This document shows positions 48,317 through 58,080 of a stretch of DNA of 64,000 nt, in pieces. The first letter of the stretch is position 1. Every line of letters begins with the position of its first letter. Below the pieces are notes generated by a model. That model ran no database searches. It saw nothing but the letters and a program-made list of their open reading frames with translations, and was not told where the DNA came from. The DNA lies in contig QCXZ01000041.1 in NCBI GenBank assembly GCA_025024175.1, positions 16,735,786 to 16,799,785 of the forward strand. The letters run 5' to 3'. Both the position numbers and the translations under genes were made by a program. The DNA comes from Rhyzopertha dominica. Its lineage: Eukaryota; Arthropoda; Insecta; Coleoptera; Bostrichidae.

Positions 48317-48350
48317 TGGTACTGACGACGGCATATTAGCCGAAAGCGCT
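48317..48350 (+). ncRNA. Hammerhead-ribozyme-like motif (right)
   Basis: ACTGACGACGGCATATTAGC is followed by CGAAAGCGC. CTGACGA fits the conserved CUGANGA box, GGC/GCC forms stem II around an ATATTA loop, and GAAA follows. Stems I and III were not verified. Confidence 0.4.
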
Positions 48351-48385
48351 TTACCTAAATAAATGTATTGTGGATTCAACTTGGT

Positions 48386-48839
48386 GAAGTTATTTAACAA
48401 GAATTAATTCAAGATCGAATCCACGTTGAGCAAAATGGATCAGTTTTCAACGAAGAATAGTTTTTATTTGAACTAGAATCCACTAAGGCACCCTGTACCA
48501 TATTATTCGTATTTACATTGAACTGCTGCTAGCTAAGGTGGTTGTGAACTGGAAGCGGCATTAAGAGATGTTTAAAATAGTTAGGTGGATGGCCTTGGAT
48601 TTCAAGTTTTTGTTTTTTTATCGGTAATTATGTTATGGTTCACCACATCAAATACTTTTCACAATTCTAGTAAGGTGCACATGGTTTTGGCTGTTTAAGT
48701 TCGGCATTTCTATAAATGAACTCTATAATATTAGATATCGTTGTTCCTATATAGTACTGTTGCTTACTTGGATTTTATACATTAAATTAGAAAGAAATGA
48801 ATCACTTGAGAAAATGTAAAAAGTTTAACATACATTTTT
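48386..48839. other. Non-coding stretch
   Basis: AT-rich, nothing recognised. Confidence 0.45.
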
Positions 48840-49530
48840 TGTGGAATTGTATTGCTCTTTTAGTCCTTGAAATGACCTAGTATTTATTTTGTACGGAAGA
48901 GTATCACACAAATTCCGCAGCGAATTTTGCAACCAGTCTTTTTTTAATTTCATGCTGGATTGTGGTTTCAAACCTTTGGAAATTTCGTGATAGGTAGATA
49001 GGTAGATATCTACTGTTACATTTCCACTTATGAAATATTCACTTATAATATGTTGCCCAGTAATACCTGCCCACACATTTACTTTCTGATGATACTGTGC
49101 ATAATTATTGTTCCACTACCAAGTAACGATGGTCACTGGTCATGTCCATCATCATCGTACAAAACTGTATTCTTCTGTCAGGATCAGGATTATCTTCATT
49201 TAGCTCATGAAGAAAGTTTACTTTGTAGGGTATGTATTTATTCTTTTCTTAATAATGGAGCAGGCAACCAAATATTAGCATCCCAAGCAAGTTGCATGGT
49301 TGACGTAGGTGAGTTATCTATAACTATAACTTCCGGTCCAGTTTCTTTAAAATTTTTTTACTAACTTGGATACTGTGGAGTGGACAATAGGATTTATCTT
49401 CGGATGAACGTTTTTAAATAAATCATAAATATCTTGGCGTGAACGTTGTCGATCTCCACAGCCAATCATAATTTCGTTCAGTTTCACCGAGTTTTGCTTT
49501 GTTATCGAAAGGTACTTAACACTGCCTTGA
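48840..49530 (-). pseudogene. Decayed mariner-like transposase
   Basis: The minus-strand N-terminus (49347-49544) contains EIMIGCGDRQRSRQDIYDLF, closely resembling the start of the 6.8-7.6 kb transposase. A middle piece (around 49150-49220) gives KVNFLHELNEDNPDPDRRIQF. A later piece (48825-49076) starts WAGITGQHIISEYF, the region after the first catalytic motif. Frames are broken between pieces. The catalytic motifs are not clearly recovered and no terminal repeats were located. Confidence 0.7.
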
Positions 49531-49544
49531 AAAAGATAGAACAA

Positions 49545-50350
49545 GGGGTTACTTTACCTTTCTGCAGTGTTATCAGCAAATGAATGAAAACCAACATTGA
49601 CACCTGCACAGCCTGCTTTGATAATGCTTTTTGTCGCTTATTTGGAAATACGATTTATCACAAAAATTTTGTTATCAAGCCATGCAATAAAAACCAGGTC
49701 ATTTCAAGGATAAAAAGCAATACAATTCCGCAGAAAACCCGCTTGTTAGCGATTTGATATGCGAAAAAAAGTGTGCTAAGAAATGGCAAATAATTAGCAT
49801 TAAACTTTTGTTAATGGTATTTTGCTAATAAGTTCATATTTACCGAAATAAAGCGGTTATTGCATACTTCCGAGCACATCGGTACTATAGATGTGTTTTA
49901 GTAATATACTTAGGTAATTCAGAAAAACTCGGAAAAAAACAAAATCTACCCGCTAATATTATGATACCTGCAAATACTTCAAAAACCTTTACTCACTGAA
50001 CAGTGCATATGGATCCCATCTTGTGTAAACCTAGTTACAAATTTGTTTTACAAGATTTCTTTATTTTCATCAGCTCGCAATTTGGAAGATATACAGATGT
50101 TAGTTTTCCTGTATTTGTTTTGTGCTACATCCAGCACAAGTTTGAGTGTTGGCATTAAGCCTTTAAGAATAAAATTAAAATAACAGCCGGTGCCCAAGAT
50201 ATTTCAAGATACAAGGTACGTCTCAGTTGCCAAATGGGGATTTTCTAAACTTCAGTGTTTATAATTTTATTTAATTAGGATACGCGCTAAGGTAAAAGTT
50301 TTGTTGTATGTATTCTCTTACAGTTTATTTTCTTGAAAAACTATTTTTAT
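49545..50350. other. Non-coding stretch
   Basis: AT-rich, nothing recognised before the LTR element. Confidence 0.45.
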
Positions 50351-50354
50351 ACAT

Positions 50355-51727
50355 TGTACTGAGCCCAAAACCGGGAGTGTGCGCCCTCTATTAGTGGTAC
50401 GACGAAGGTGGGGAATGTCTTGAAGAGGGTTGACGGGTGAAGAGGGGGGGAGCAGGTGGTCAGCGAGCAGTGTTGCCATCCATACCATAATTATGGTATA
50501 TATACCATAATGGTATGACAAATACCATATACCATAATAAACTATTATGGTATCCACATTATACCATAATTTGCGCAGAGTCAATTTCAGTTTTTGTTTC
50601 TATAACACAAACATTACATCACGGCAAGCTTGGTTTTCTACATCGCGTACTAGCCTCGTCACAGGGTTTCATTTCCTAGCCTCTCTCTCTCTCTTTAGAG
50701 CGAACTTTGTACTTGATTTATTCAAAAGTTACTTAAAATTTTGGGTTTTTTTTTTGTACAGTGATGGGTATGTAGGCACAACTTGTACTGTAATAAGCTA
50801 CTAAACTAACACTTAAAAATTCTGAACAACCCTATTTAAAGAAAATGGCAGCGACAAGTTTTTCTTGTGTTTCACTAAGAAGGAGTAAAAATTAAGCATA
50901 CATGGCAATGACACAAATTGAAGAAGACAAAAGTCAGCATTCAACTGTAAAGCAATATTTATTATACGAGGTAAGGTTAAAAAATATTTACAAAAATTAA
51001 TTTTAAATACAAAATATGATAATCTGCAAAAAAAATTTTTGAACATTCACCAAGCTATCTTTAAAGAGTTTAAAAAGCCCTACACTTTGACATATAACTT
51101 AAGGTTGTACGTAAAAAAAAATAAAGAAAATACGAGCCTGGGGAGTTTTGGGTGGCGGACCCTGTATATGTCGTTGATCGTCAACCAACGATAATGCATA
51201 TACCATAATTTGTGCCAAAATACCATAATATTTTGAAGTTGATACCATAATTTATGAAGCAAGGCCTGGCAACACTGTCAGCGAGAGAAGCCGTTTAGTG
51301 GGAACTGGGCAGCGAAGAAAGAAAGTGCTGTTACTAGGACCCCACAGAAGGAAGAAAGGAGTACGAGTAGTCCAAGGTCACGCTATAACTGTGATCGGTG
51401 AAGAAGCTTGTTTGGTGACACTGGTCTAGTGAGCTGAGAGTGGCAGAGGCCAGGAAACGGAGCCTGCTACACGGCGCTGACGTACCACATAGCGCTTCGC
51501 CCGCCGATACGTATTTCCGCACCCCGCCATCGTGTGCTGCCGACGTCGCGACGCGGATTGGACTGGAGATACCAAAAACAGATAAGTGGGCATGTGTTTT
51601 GCTTTTGAGTATTGACTTTGATGTATGTTTTCTTTCTGGCAAATAAGTATTACTTTATTCTGAGAAGTGTGTAATTTCATCCTAGAACCCCCACGAATAA
51701 CCCAGCGAGATTAGCTAGCTCGGTGCA
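50355..51727 (+). repeat. 5' LTR of Gypsy copy 2 (interrupted)
   Basis: TGTACTGAGCCC...CTCGGTGCA. It is split by the nested element 50468-51277; the two parts together match the intact 3' LTR. Confidence 0.93.
50468..51277. mobile_element. Non-autonomous hAT-type element (810 bp) inside the LTR
   Basis: TIRs CAGTGTTGCCA at 50468 and the inverse TGGCAACACTG ending at 51277. The 8-bp target duplication TCAGCGAG is at 50460-50467 and 51278-51285. The intact 3' LTR at 54.78-55.33 kb has a single TCAGCGAG at the same place and so gives the unoccupied site. Both ends carry clusters of the word ACCATAAT or its inverse (at least six within 50490-50570 and three within 51195-51255), as expected for transposase-binding subterminal repeats. 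No coding capacity. Confidence 0.95.
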
Positions 51728-51730
51728 AAT

Positions 51731-51748
51731 TGGCGCTCAACTAGAGGC
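51731..51748 (+). promoter_or_regulatory. Primer-binding site of Gypsy copy 2
   Basis: Same TGGCGCTCAACTAGAGGC as copy 1, three bases after the 5' LTR. Confidence 0.65.
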
Positions 51749-51820
51749 TAGGATGGGATACACTTCAAATGATTAAATATATTGTGAACAAATTCAAGGT
51801 CACATATTGATGATTTCATA

Positions 51821-54649
51821 ATGGGTAGGAAAAAAAGAGATAGTAGTTCCCCAGAGCCAAGTGCAATGGAAATGTTAACTAAGTTAGTTGCAGAAAATAC
51901 TAATGTAATGTCAAAGATGCATGAAAGTTTAATGTTTGGCATGCGTGAACTGAAAGAAAGTATTAGTCATGTACGTTTGTCAGCGGTTCAGACTGAAAAT
52001 ATAAATAGCGTGCAGGGTGCTAATGGCACAGCTACGGAATGTGTGAAGGAAGAACGATATATAATAAACGATTTACAACGTAATTATCAAAGTAGTATCG
52101 TGTCTTTTAAAGAACTAGGCGGGAATAACTTGATTTTTCGTCCGGACGGTAACTTACACCCAGTCGCATTTATTGAAAAATTAACAGAGTTGTTCGAAAC
52201 TTCGGGTATGCCCTCGGACAGGCGAGTACCTCTTGCTATCGCTGCATTAAGGGGATCTGCTTCGAATTGGGTTGAAATTAAAAGGGATGAATTCTCTAAT
52301 TATGAACATTTTAAAACAGCATTTTTTGCGCGATATTGGGATGTTGAAAATGAGCGAAAACTATTTCGTAAACTTAGGTATGGTGTATTCAGTGGCGGTT
52401 CTCATTCAGACTATTTTCTTCAACTAGCCAAGGAATCAAAATATTTACGTGAGAAAATAAGTGAAGTAGAGTTGATCGAAATGGTAGCGAGTCATTTTCC
52501 ATACGAAATTCAGCGCGGTGTTGTCAGTTCGGGAATTCGTTCAGTAGATGAAATGGATGAATTCCTCAGACGAATTGATAGAACGGAAGGGGCACGTGAT
52601 CGTCAGCAAGGTAATTACGAGGGTCGTTGGCGACATCCTAATAATAATGGAGATAGGAATGCACGAGGAGGTAGAGTTGCGAATGATGGAGGAGAGAATG
52701 CTTCTAATAGTAATAATAGGGGCGCTATTCGTCGTGAAACAAATAGCAATCAGGTGAGTGAAGTTAATACTGTTTTCAATGTTGCTGGGGACGATTTGTT
52801 AGAGGAACCAGTAGAGGAACTCAGTGTTTTAAAGAAACCTGTGGTAAATGTAGAGATAGAAGAGTTGATGTCTTCTAAAGCTCTGATCGATTCCGGAAGT
52901 CAGCTCTCCTGTATGTCAAAGGAATTTGTTGATAAACTAAGGGTTTTAAAACCAGATTTGGCGAGTATGCCTGTATTGAATGTGACAGTGGTAGGCGCTT
53001 TAAAGGGTAAAGGGCAAACCGTAAAAGAGTCTGTGTGTGTGTCTTTGCAGATTCAGGATATTATTTTTGACTACGTCTTTGTTGTGGTTCCGTCCTTAGT
53101 TCGTGACATTATTTTAGGTTGTGATTGGTTGACCGATTACAACATATTGTTAGACTTTTCGAATGAAAAAATTTTAGGCGATATGGAAGGGAAGGCAATT
53201 GAGTTTAGCTTTCGGCAAGAAATTTGTGACGGGGTAGGCGTCCAAGTTTCAGAAATAAACATAGAAGATGAAGGTGTGGAAAATATAAAGGGCGAGCGTT
53301 CTAGGGCATTAAAGTGTCAATATTCTAAGGAAGAATTAAACATGGTTGCTCAAAACGCGGAGATGTTTAATGATGAGGGAAAAGCCAAATTAAATGAACT
53401 GTTGAATGAGTTTCAGGACATTTTCTCTGATGAACCCGGGTTGATAAAATACTATTCACATGAAATATTGTTGAGAGATTATACACCATTTTATCTAAAA
53501 TCTTATCCAATTCCCGATGCGTATAAAGATGATGTACATGACCAAATCCAGGAAATGCTTGTGTGGGGGGTGATTGAGAAGCGTCAAACCGAATTTGTCA
53601 GTCCGTTGGTCGTAGTTCGAAAAAAAGATGGTTCTCCTCGGATATGTCTCGATTCACGCTTTATCAATCAGCGCATGGTAAAAGATCATGTGGTACCTCC
53701 TAACCCATCCGAATTTCTGTTTAAGTTTTCTCGGGGACAATACCTAACGACGATCGACCTTTCTGCTTCGTACTGGCAGGTGCCGATACGATCAGAACAT
53801 CAAAAATATACAGGTTTCTCATATAATAACCAGACCTTTGTTTTTAAAAGGCTTCCGTTCGGATACTGTACAGCTATTGGAAGTTTTATAAGGGCACTAA
53901 ACGTAGTGTTGGGCGACGACGTAAATGATTTTGTCATTCCATACGTAGATGACTTATTGATATTTTCGGATGACTGTGAAAGTCATTTGTCTCATCTGAG
54001 GATAATTTTCGAAAAATTCCGTCGGGCAGGCGTGACGATCAAATTAAAGAAATCGTTATTTGCTAGACGGGAGGTTCATTTTCTGGGCCACATAATTTCT
54101 TCAAGCGGTGTCAGGATGGAGCCCGAGAGAGTTGCGTCAATTGTAAAGTTTAAAAGTCCTCGTAATTTAAAACAAGTGCGATCTTTCTTGGGGTTAATAA
54201 ATTACGACCGGAGATTCATGGAATCTTTTTCCGCATTGACTCTACCACTAGTTAGGCTGTTGAAAAAAGGAATTACTTACAAATGGGGGGTAGAGGAGGA
54301 GCAGGCTTTCAATGAAATAAAATTGGCTTTTACTAAGGTCATGGAGTTAAAGCACCCGGATCCTAATCGTCCATATTATATTAAGGCTGACGCGTCTGCA
54401 TACGGAGTAGGTGCATGTTTGTGTCAGAAATGCGAAAATAGCGATGGGTGGAATGTCATCGGTTATTTTTCGAGGATACTTAAAAAGGCTGAGGTGAAGT
54501 ACAGTGTCTCAGAGAAAGAGGTCTTGGCGAGTGTGTGTGTGGAGGGTCCGAATGTGTATAGCTTGATTAATGAAAAAACGGGCGAAAAGTTAGGTAACCA
54601 CAATGTTTATAACTTGAAACCGTATGTTGAACCTTTTTCTGAAAATTAG
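51821..54649 (+). CDS. Gypsy gag-pol polyprotein lacking integrase (copy 2)
   Basis: 942 residues, same domain order as copy 1: gag-like, protease DSG at about residue 356, RT with YVDD at about 708, RNase H start KADAS at about 854. It then fuses in frame at SVCVEGPNVY (about 905) to the last residues of an integrase C-terminus. It differs from copy 1 at only about a dozen residues and has no N bases, so it is the better reference. Protease and RT active-site motifs look intact, so a gag-PR-RT product could be made. RNase H is truncated and integrase is absent, so replication alone is not expected. Confidence 0.94.
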   Translation: MGRKKRDSSSPEPSAMEMLTKLVAENTNVMSKMHESLMFGMRELKESISHVRLSAVQTENINSVQGANGTATECVKEERYIINDLQRNYQSSIVSFKELGGNNLIFRPDGNLHPVAFIEKLTELFETSGMPSDRRVPLAIAALRGSASNWVEIKRDEFSNYEHFKTAFFARYWDVENERKLFRKLRYGVFSGGSHSDYFLQLAKESKYLREKISEVELIEMVASHFPYEIQRGVVSSGIRSVDEMDEFLRRIDRTEGARDRQQGNYEGRWRHPNNNGDRNARGGRVANDGGENASNSNNRGAIRRETNSNQVSEVNTVFNVAGDDLLEEPVEELSVLKKPVVNVEIEELMSSKALIDSGSQLSCMSKEFVDKLRVLKPDLASMPVLNVTVVGALKGKGQTVKESVCVSLQIQDIIFDYVFVVVPSLVRDIILGCDWLTDYNILLDFSNEKILGDMEGKAIEFSFRQEICDGVGVQVSEINIEDEGVENIKGERSRALKCQYSKEELNMVAQNAEMFNDEGKAKLNELLNEFQDIFSDEPGLIKYYSHEILLRDYTPFYLKSYPIPDAYKDDVHDQIQEMLVWGVIEKRQTEFVSPLVVVRKKDGSPRICLDSRFINQRMVKDHVVPPNPSEFLFKFSRGQYLTTIDLSASYWQVPIRSEHQKYTGFSYNNQTFVFKRLPFGYCTAIGSFIRALNVVLGDDVNDFVIPYVDDLLIFSDDCESHLSHLRIIFEKFRRAGVTIKLKKSLFARREVHFLGHIISSSGVRMEPERVASIVKFKSPRNLKQVRSFLGLINYDRRFMESFSALTLPLVRLLKKGITYKWGVEEEQAFNEIKLAFTKVMELKHPDPNRPYYIKADASAYGVGACLCQKCENSDGWNVIGYFSRILKKAEVKYSVSEKEVLASVCVEGPNVYSLINEKTGEKLGNHNVYNLKPYVEPFSEN

Positions 54650-54767
54650 TCGTTTATTAACAAATCGTTCTTTCCTAAGTAAGTTAGTGTTGTTAGTTGA
54701 TAAGTTAGTTGTAAGTTGTGCTCACGGGAAAATTCATCCGATTACCGCGGTGCTTGTATCGGTTAAA

Positions 54768-54779
54768 TTTGGGGGGTGG
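54768..54779 (+). promoter_or_regulatory. Polypurine tract of Gypsy copy 2
   Basis: TTTGGGGGGTGG directly before the 3' LTR. Confidence 0.75.
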
Positions 54780-55334
54780 TGTACTGAGCCCAAAACCGGG
54801 AGTGTGCGCCCTCTATTAGTGGTACGACGAAGGTGGGGAATGTCTTGAAGAGGGTTGACGGGTGAAGAGGGGGGGAGCAGGTGGTCAGCGAGAGAAGCCG
54901 TTTAGTGGGAACTGGGCAGCGAAGAAAGAAAGTGCTGTTACTAGGACCCCACAGAAGGAAGAAAGGAGTACGAGTAGTCCAAGGTCACGCTATAACTGTG
55001 ATCGGTGAAGAAGCTTGTTTGGTGACACTGGTCTAGTGAGCTGAGAGTGGCAGAGGCCAGGAAACGGAGCCTGCTACACGGCGCTGACGTACCACATAGC
55101 GCTTCGCCCGCCGATACGTATTTCCGCACCCCGCCATCGTGTGCTGCCGACGTCGCGACGCGGATTGGACTGGAGATACCAAAAACAGATAAGTGGGCAT
55201 GTGTTTTGCTTTTGAGTATTGACTTTGATGTATGTTTTCTTTCTGGCAAATAAGTATTACTTTATTCTGAGAAGTGTGTAATTTCATCCTAGAACCCCCA
55301 CGAATAACCCAGCGAGATTAGCTAGCTCGGTGCA
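54780..55334 (+). repeat. 3' LTR of Gypsy copy 2
   Basis: 555 bp, uninterrupted; serves as the empty-site reference for the nested hAT element. Confidence 0.95.
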
Positions 55335-55338
55335 ACAT

Positions 55339-57189
55339 GCCATTAATGGGTAATAAAGGAAGTTCTTGGGTATTTCGAACAAGTGACTTCAACGAACATT
55401 TATTTTGTTACTTATGTATAAAAACAGCTGATGATTAAAACATGCGAAGCTCAGTCGAAATTAGTAGAAACATAAGTTATATGTAAAGGTGCTTGTTATA
55501 GTTACGAAGTCACACATATACCTGACTGGGTCGTATTTATTTTACTACTGCGTTACGATACTTACAAGTAAAATGCAATAGGATTTATTTATTTATCTTA
55601 AGCTGCTAATATTATTATTTTTTATGGCTGTACAAAGGAGTATTAACCAGTGCTCGTACTTAGCCTACCGCATAAAACGCCAGAATATTTCATAACAAAA
55701 TCCTCTCGGAAAACCCAAACGAGATTCTCATGCACCTGCCGATTTTTTATACAAAAATTTGAATCATTGACAAACGGGATGTTTCTCAATTTAAACACGT
55801 TAAACATTTCAGAAATTCATGTTCCCAAGAGCTCTCTCATATCCAATTCGAATGGTCGATTTTATCAAATTACAGAAAATGCTCATCCAGAATTAAAATC
55901 TGATCTTCTTTTCCTAAATCCGTAAAGCAGTTTTTCGTAATAGTATAAGAAGGAGACTAATCATCAATATATATCAGCAAAAATTTATATTAGAATAACC
56001 CTCTCACCCTGTCAAAAATAAGAAATGTTTAATAACTGACTAACACTAGCTTTTTGAAACGTGCTGTTTACAAAAATCAGTGTGCTAACAAGAATTAGTT
56101 TAAGATTTTATCAGCCTGTAGATATAGCACGGTTTTCTACTTTAAATAATAAAAAACCGCTGCAAATTGATTCAATATACTTTCACATGCAAATAATACT
56201 CGCAGTTATACTACTAATCACATAATAAAACGAAAAAAAATTAAAATTTGCAAAAAAGGTAGTTACCCCCCAATTTCGCCCCCTTCCCGATACCCTACTT
56301 ACCCCACAAACAATAGGTCGCTTTGGGTAGTTGAGATTTATACGTTTGCCAAATTTCAAGTTCATATATTAAGTCTTTCGAAAGTTAACGTGTATACAAA
56401 CAAAACCACAGACACAGATACACAGACATACGGACAAGAATTTTTTTTGCTCAAATTTTGTTTTTTTTTTGCGATTTCGACCATTTTAAAGCTAATGAGC
56501 AAATAAATATTTTGGAAAATATTTTTCGCGATACAATACTCATCCGTTGGATGTGGAAGTAATTACATTATAGATAGACGAAGCAAGCATTACAGGTACA
56601 TAGATGTGATAGCTAAATGGGAAAGGTAATTTAATCAGTATCACCTCCACCTATCGCTTTTGCCAGCAACTGCGTAGTTGACGTATTTACTTCATTAAGT
56701 CGGTTTAATTTCTCGTTAGATACTTCCGGTATGTAAAACAGGTGGGGCACGGTCCAAACAATGCGACACTCGCGTACATACATACAAGAGGCGCCGTAGT
56801 CATTGCAGGCACGAATTACCCACTTCCGAATGGGTGCAATCGATTTGAACGATTCAAATTCCTCGCCTCGAACGTACTACGGTTGCTAACCTGACACAAG
56901 CAACAATTAATTTAGGTCGAACTAATCGGCATCAATATAACCATTTGTTGTAGCAAACAAATTACCGCAATTATATATAAATTATACGCGCAACGACCTT
57001 GCGTTCTCAAATGCAAATGGCTAGGTATACAGCGGCATAAACGTAAAACGACATCTTTAATTAAAATGATTACACCGCAGCCTATAGCGGTTATAGAATG
57101 AAGCTTTCAGAGGCACCTTTTATTATGAATGTTAGTGTCAGAGATAATATGTTCAGATTCAGAAGCAGATCTTATTAATTTATGAGTAT
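55339..57189. other. Non-coding stretch with a dispersed repeat and a GC-richer block
   Basis: 56260-56460 has the TTTGCCAAATTTCAAGTTCA...AAGTTAACGTGTATAC...CACAGACACAGATACACAGA pattern, which I recognise as a very common arthropod dispersed repeat (class uncertain). 56640-57060 is GC-richer and non-repetitive, perhaps conserved non-coding DNA. No gene seen. Confidence 0.4.
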
Positions 57190-58080
57190 ATGTATTTTTA
57201 TATATATATTTGTAACGAAGAAAACAAAAAAACCGTTATAAAGTGCATTATTAGACATAGAGATGGTACTATGATGAGCCAGGATAGGAATATCGCATCC
57301 TTAGGAAAAATTTTAGCAAATAAAATTGTTTTCCCAAAAAACTTAAAACTTGTCATGTTTTCTATACTGAACATTTCATCCATGTATGTTTCGCCAACGG
57401 ACGAAACAGAGATTAAGAAACTTATCTCACAACTGAATTCAAAGAAGGCTTAAGGCTACGATGATATATCAGTCGGCACGGTAAAATCTGTCTGTAATGA
57501 TATTAATTAATATTACTGAGCAGTTGGTATATTTAATANATTTAATTATAGAACAGAGTGAAATCCCAACTCAATTTAAATTAGAATAATTGATTTTTAA
57601 GTAAATAAAATCTACTTGATTGGTTTCAGAAATGGATTGTCGACAAGCGATGTCATATCAAACTCACTTTAAGTATAGGTATATAAAGCTTTAGACAACA
57701 GTGAAACAATAATTTGTATTTTTATTGACTTGGAGATGGCGATTGACACGGTATCTCACAAAATATTGTAAATAAATTGGAGAATTTTGGTATTAGGGAA
57801 ATTACACTTAAACTGTTTGAAAGTTAATTGAGTGACAAACAATTTACTTGGATTAACAGTTCACTGAGTAACAGGAGATATGTAGAATGTGAGGTTCCAC
57901 AAGAAATTGTATTGGGCCCAACCCTCTTTAATATTTACATAAACGATTTATTTTGCTTAGCCAGGAAAAGAAAAATCATAACATTTGGCCATGACACTGT
58001 GCTAATTTACTAGGCTAATATAATACTTAAGCTAGAACTTAGATATTATCAAATAAAATATTGTGATCGGTTTCATATTG
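57190..58080 (+). mobile_element. Decayed non-LTR retrotransposon reverse transcriptase
   Basis: Order of RT landmarks in broken frames: ETEIKKLISQLNSKKA then GYDDISVGTVKSV (family K-S-S-G-x-D-x-I-S), then IFIDLEMAIDTVSH (first catalytic block, F-x-D-L-S-K-A-F-D). Next is RRYVECEVPQEIVLGPTLFN (family GVPQGSVLGPLLFN), then ITFGHDTVLIY at about 57978-58010, where the family has FADDT. Catalytic residues of the YADD box are replaced, and there are many stops. Jockey-like by motif style. Neither terminus was found. N base at 57539. Confidence 0.75.

Larger units (their letters stand above)
47205..48385 (+). mobile_element. Penelope-like retroelement remnant
   Basis: Contains the RT catalytic end (RYVDDVLCLFSGNQQ at about 47329) and a GIY-YIG endonuclease trace (VYIGQT at about 47894-47911), the defining combination of Penelope-like elements. 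Hammerhead-ribozyme-like motifs (about 47212-47250 and 48317-48350) flank it, as the pseudo-LTRs of this class often carry. The 5' half of the RT is absent: the upstream hammerhead-like motif lies only about 20 bp before the RT segment FMNSLEKEILKN, so this is a 5'-truncated copy. N bases lie at 47932 and 47969. Confidence 0.8.
50355..55334 (+). mobile_element. Gypsy-type LTR retrotransposon copy 2, integrase-deleted, with nested hAT
   Basis: Plus-strand sister of the 38.8-43.0 kb element. It is flanked by a perfect 4-bp duplication ACAT (50351-50354 and 55335-55338). LTRs are 555 bp (the 5' one after subtracting the nested element and its duplication) and appear identical to each other. They differ from copy 1's LTRs by an 8-bp length change and scattered substitutions. 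The 942-codon frame is near-identical to copy 1 and has the same RNase H-to-integrase deletion. The 5' LTR is split by an 810-bp hAT-type element. Confidence 0.95.
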
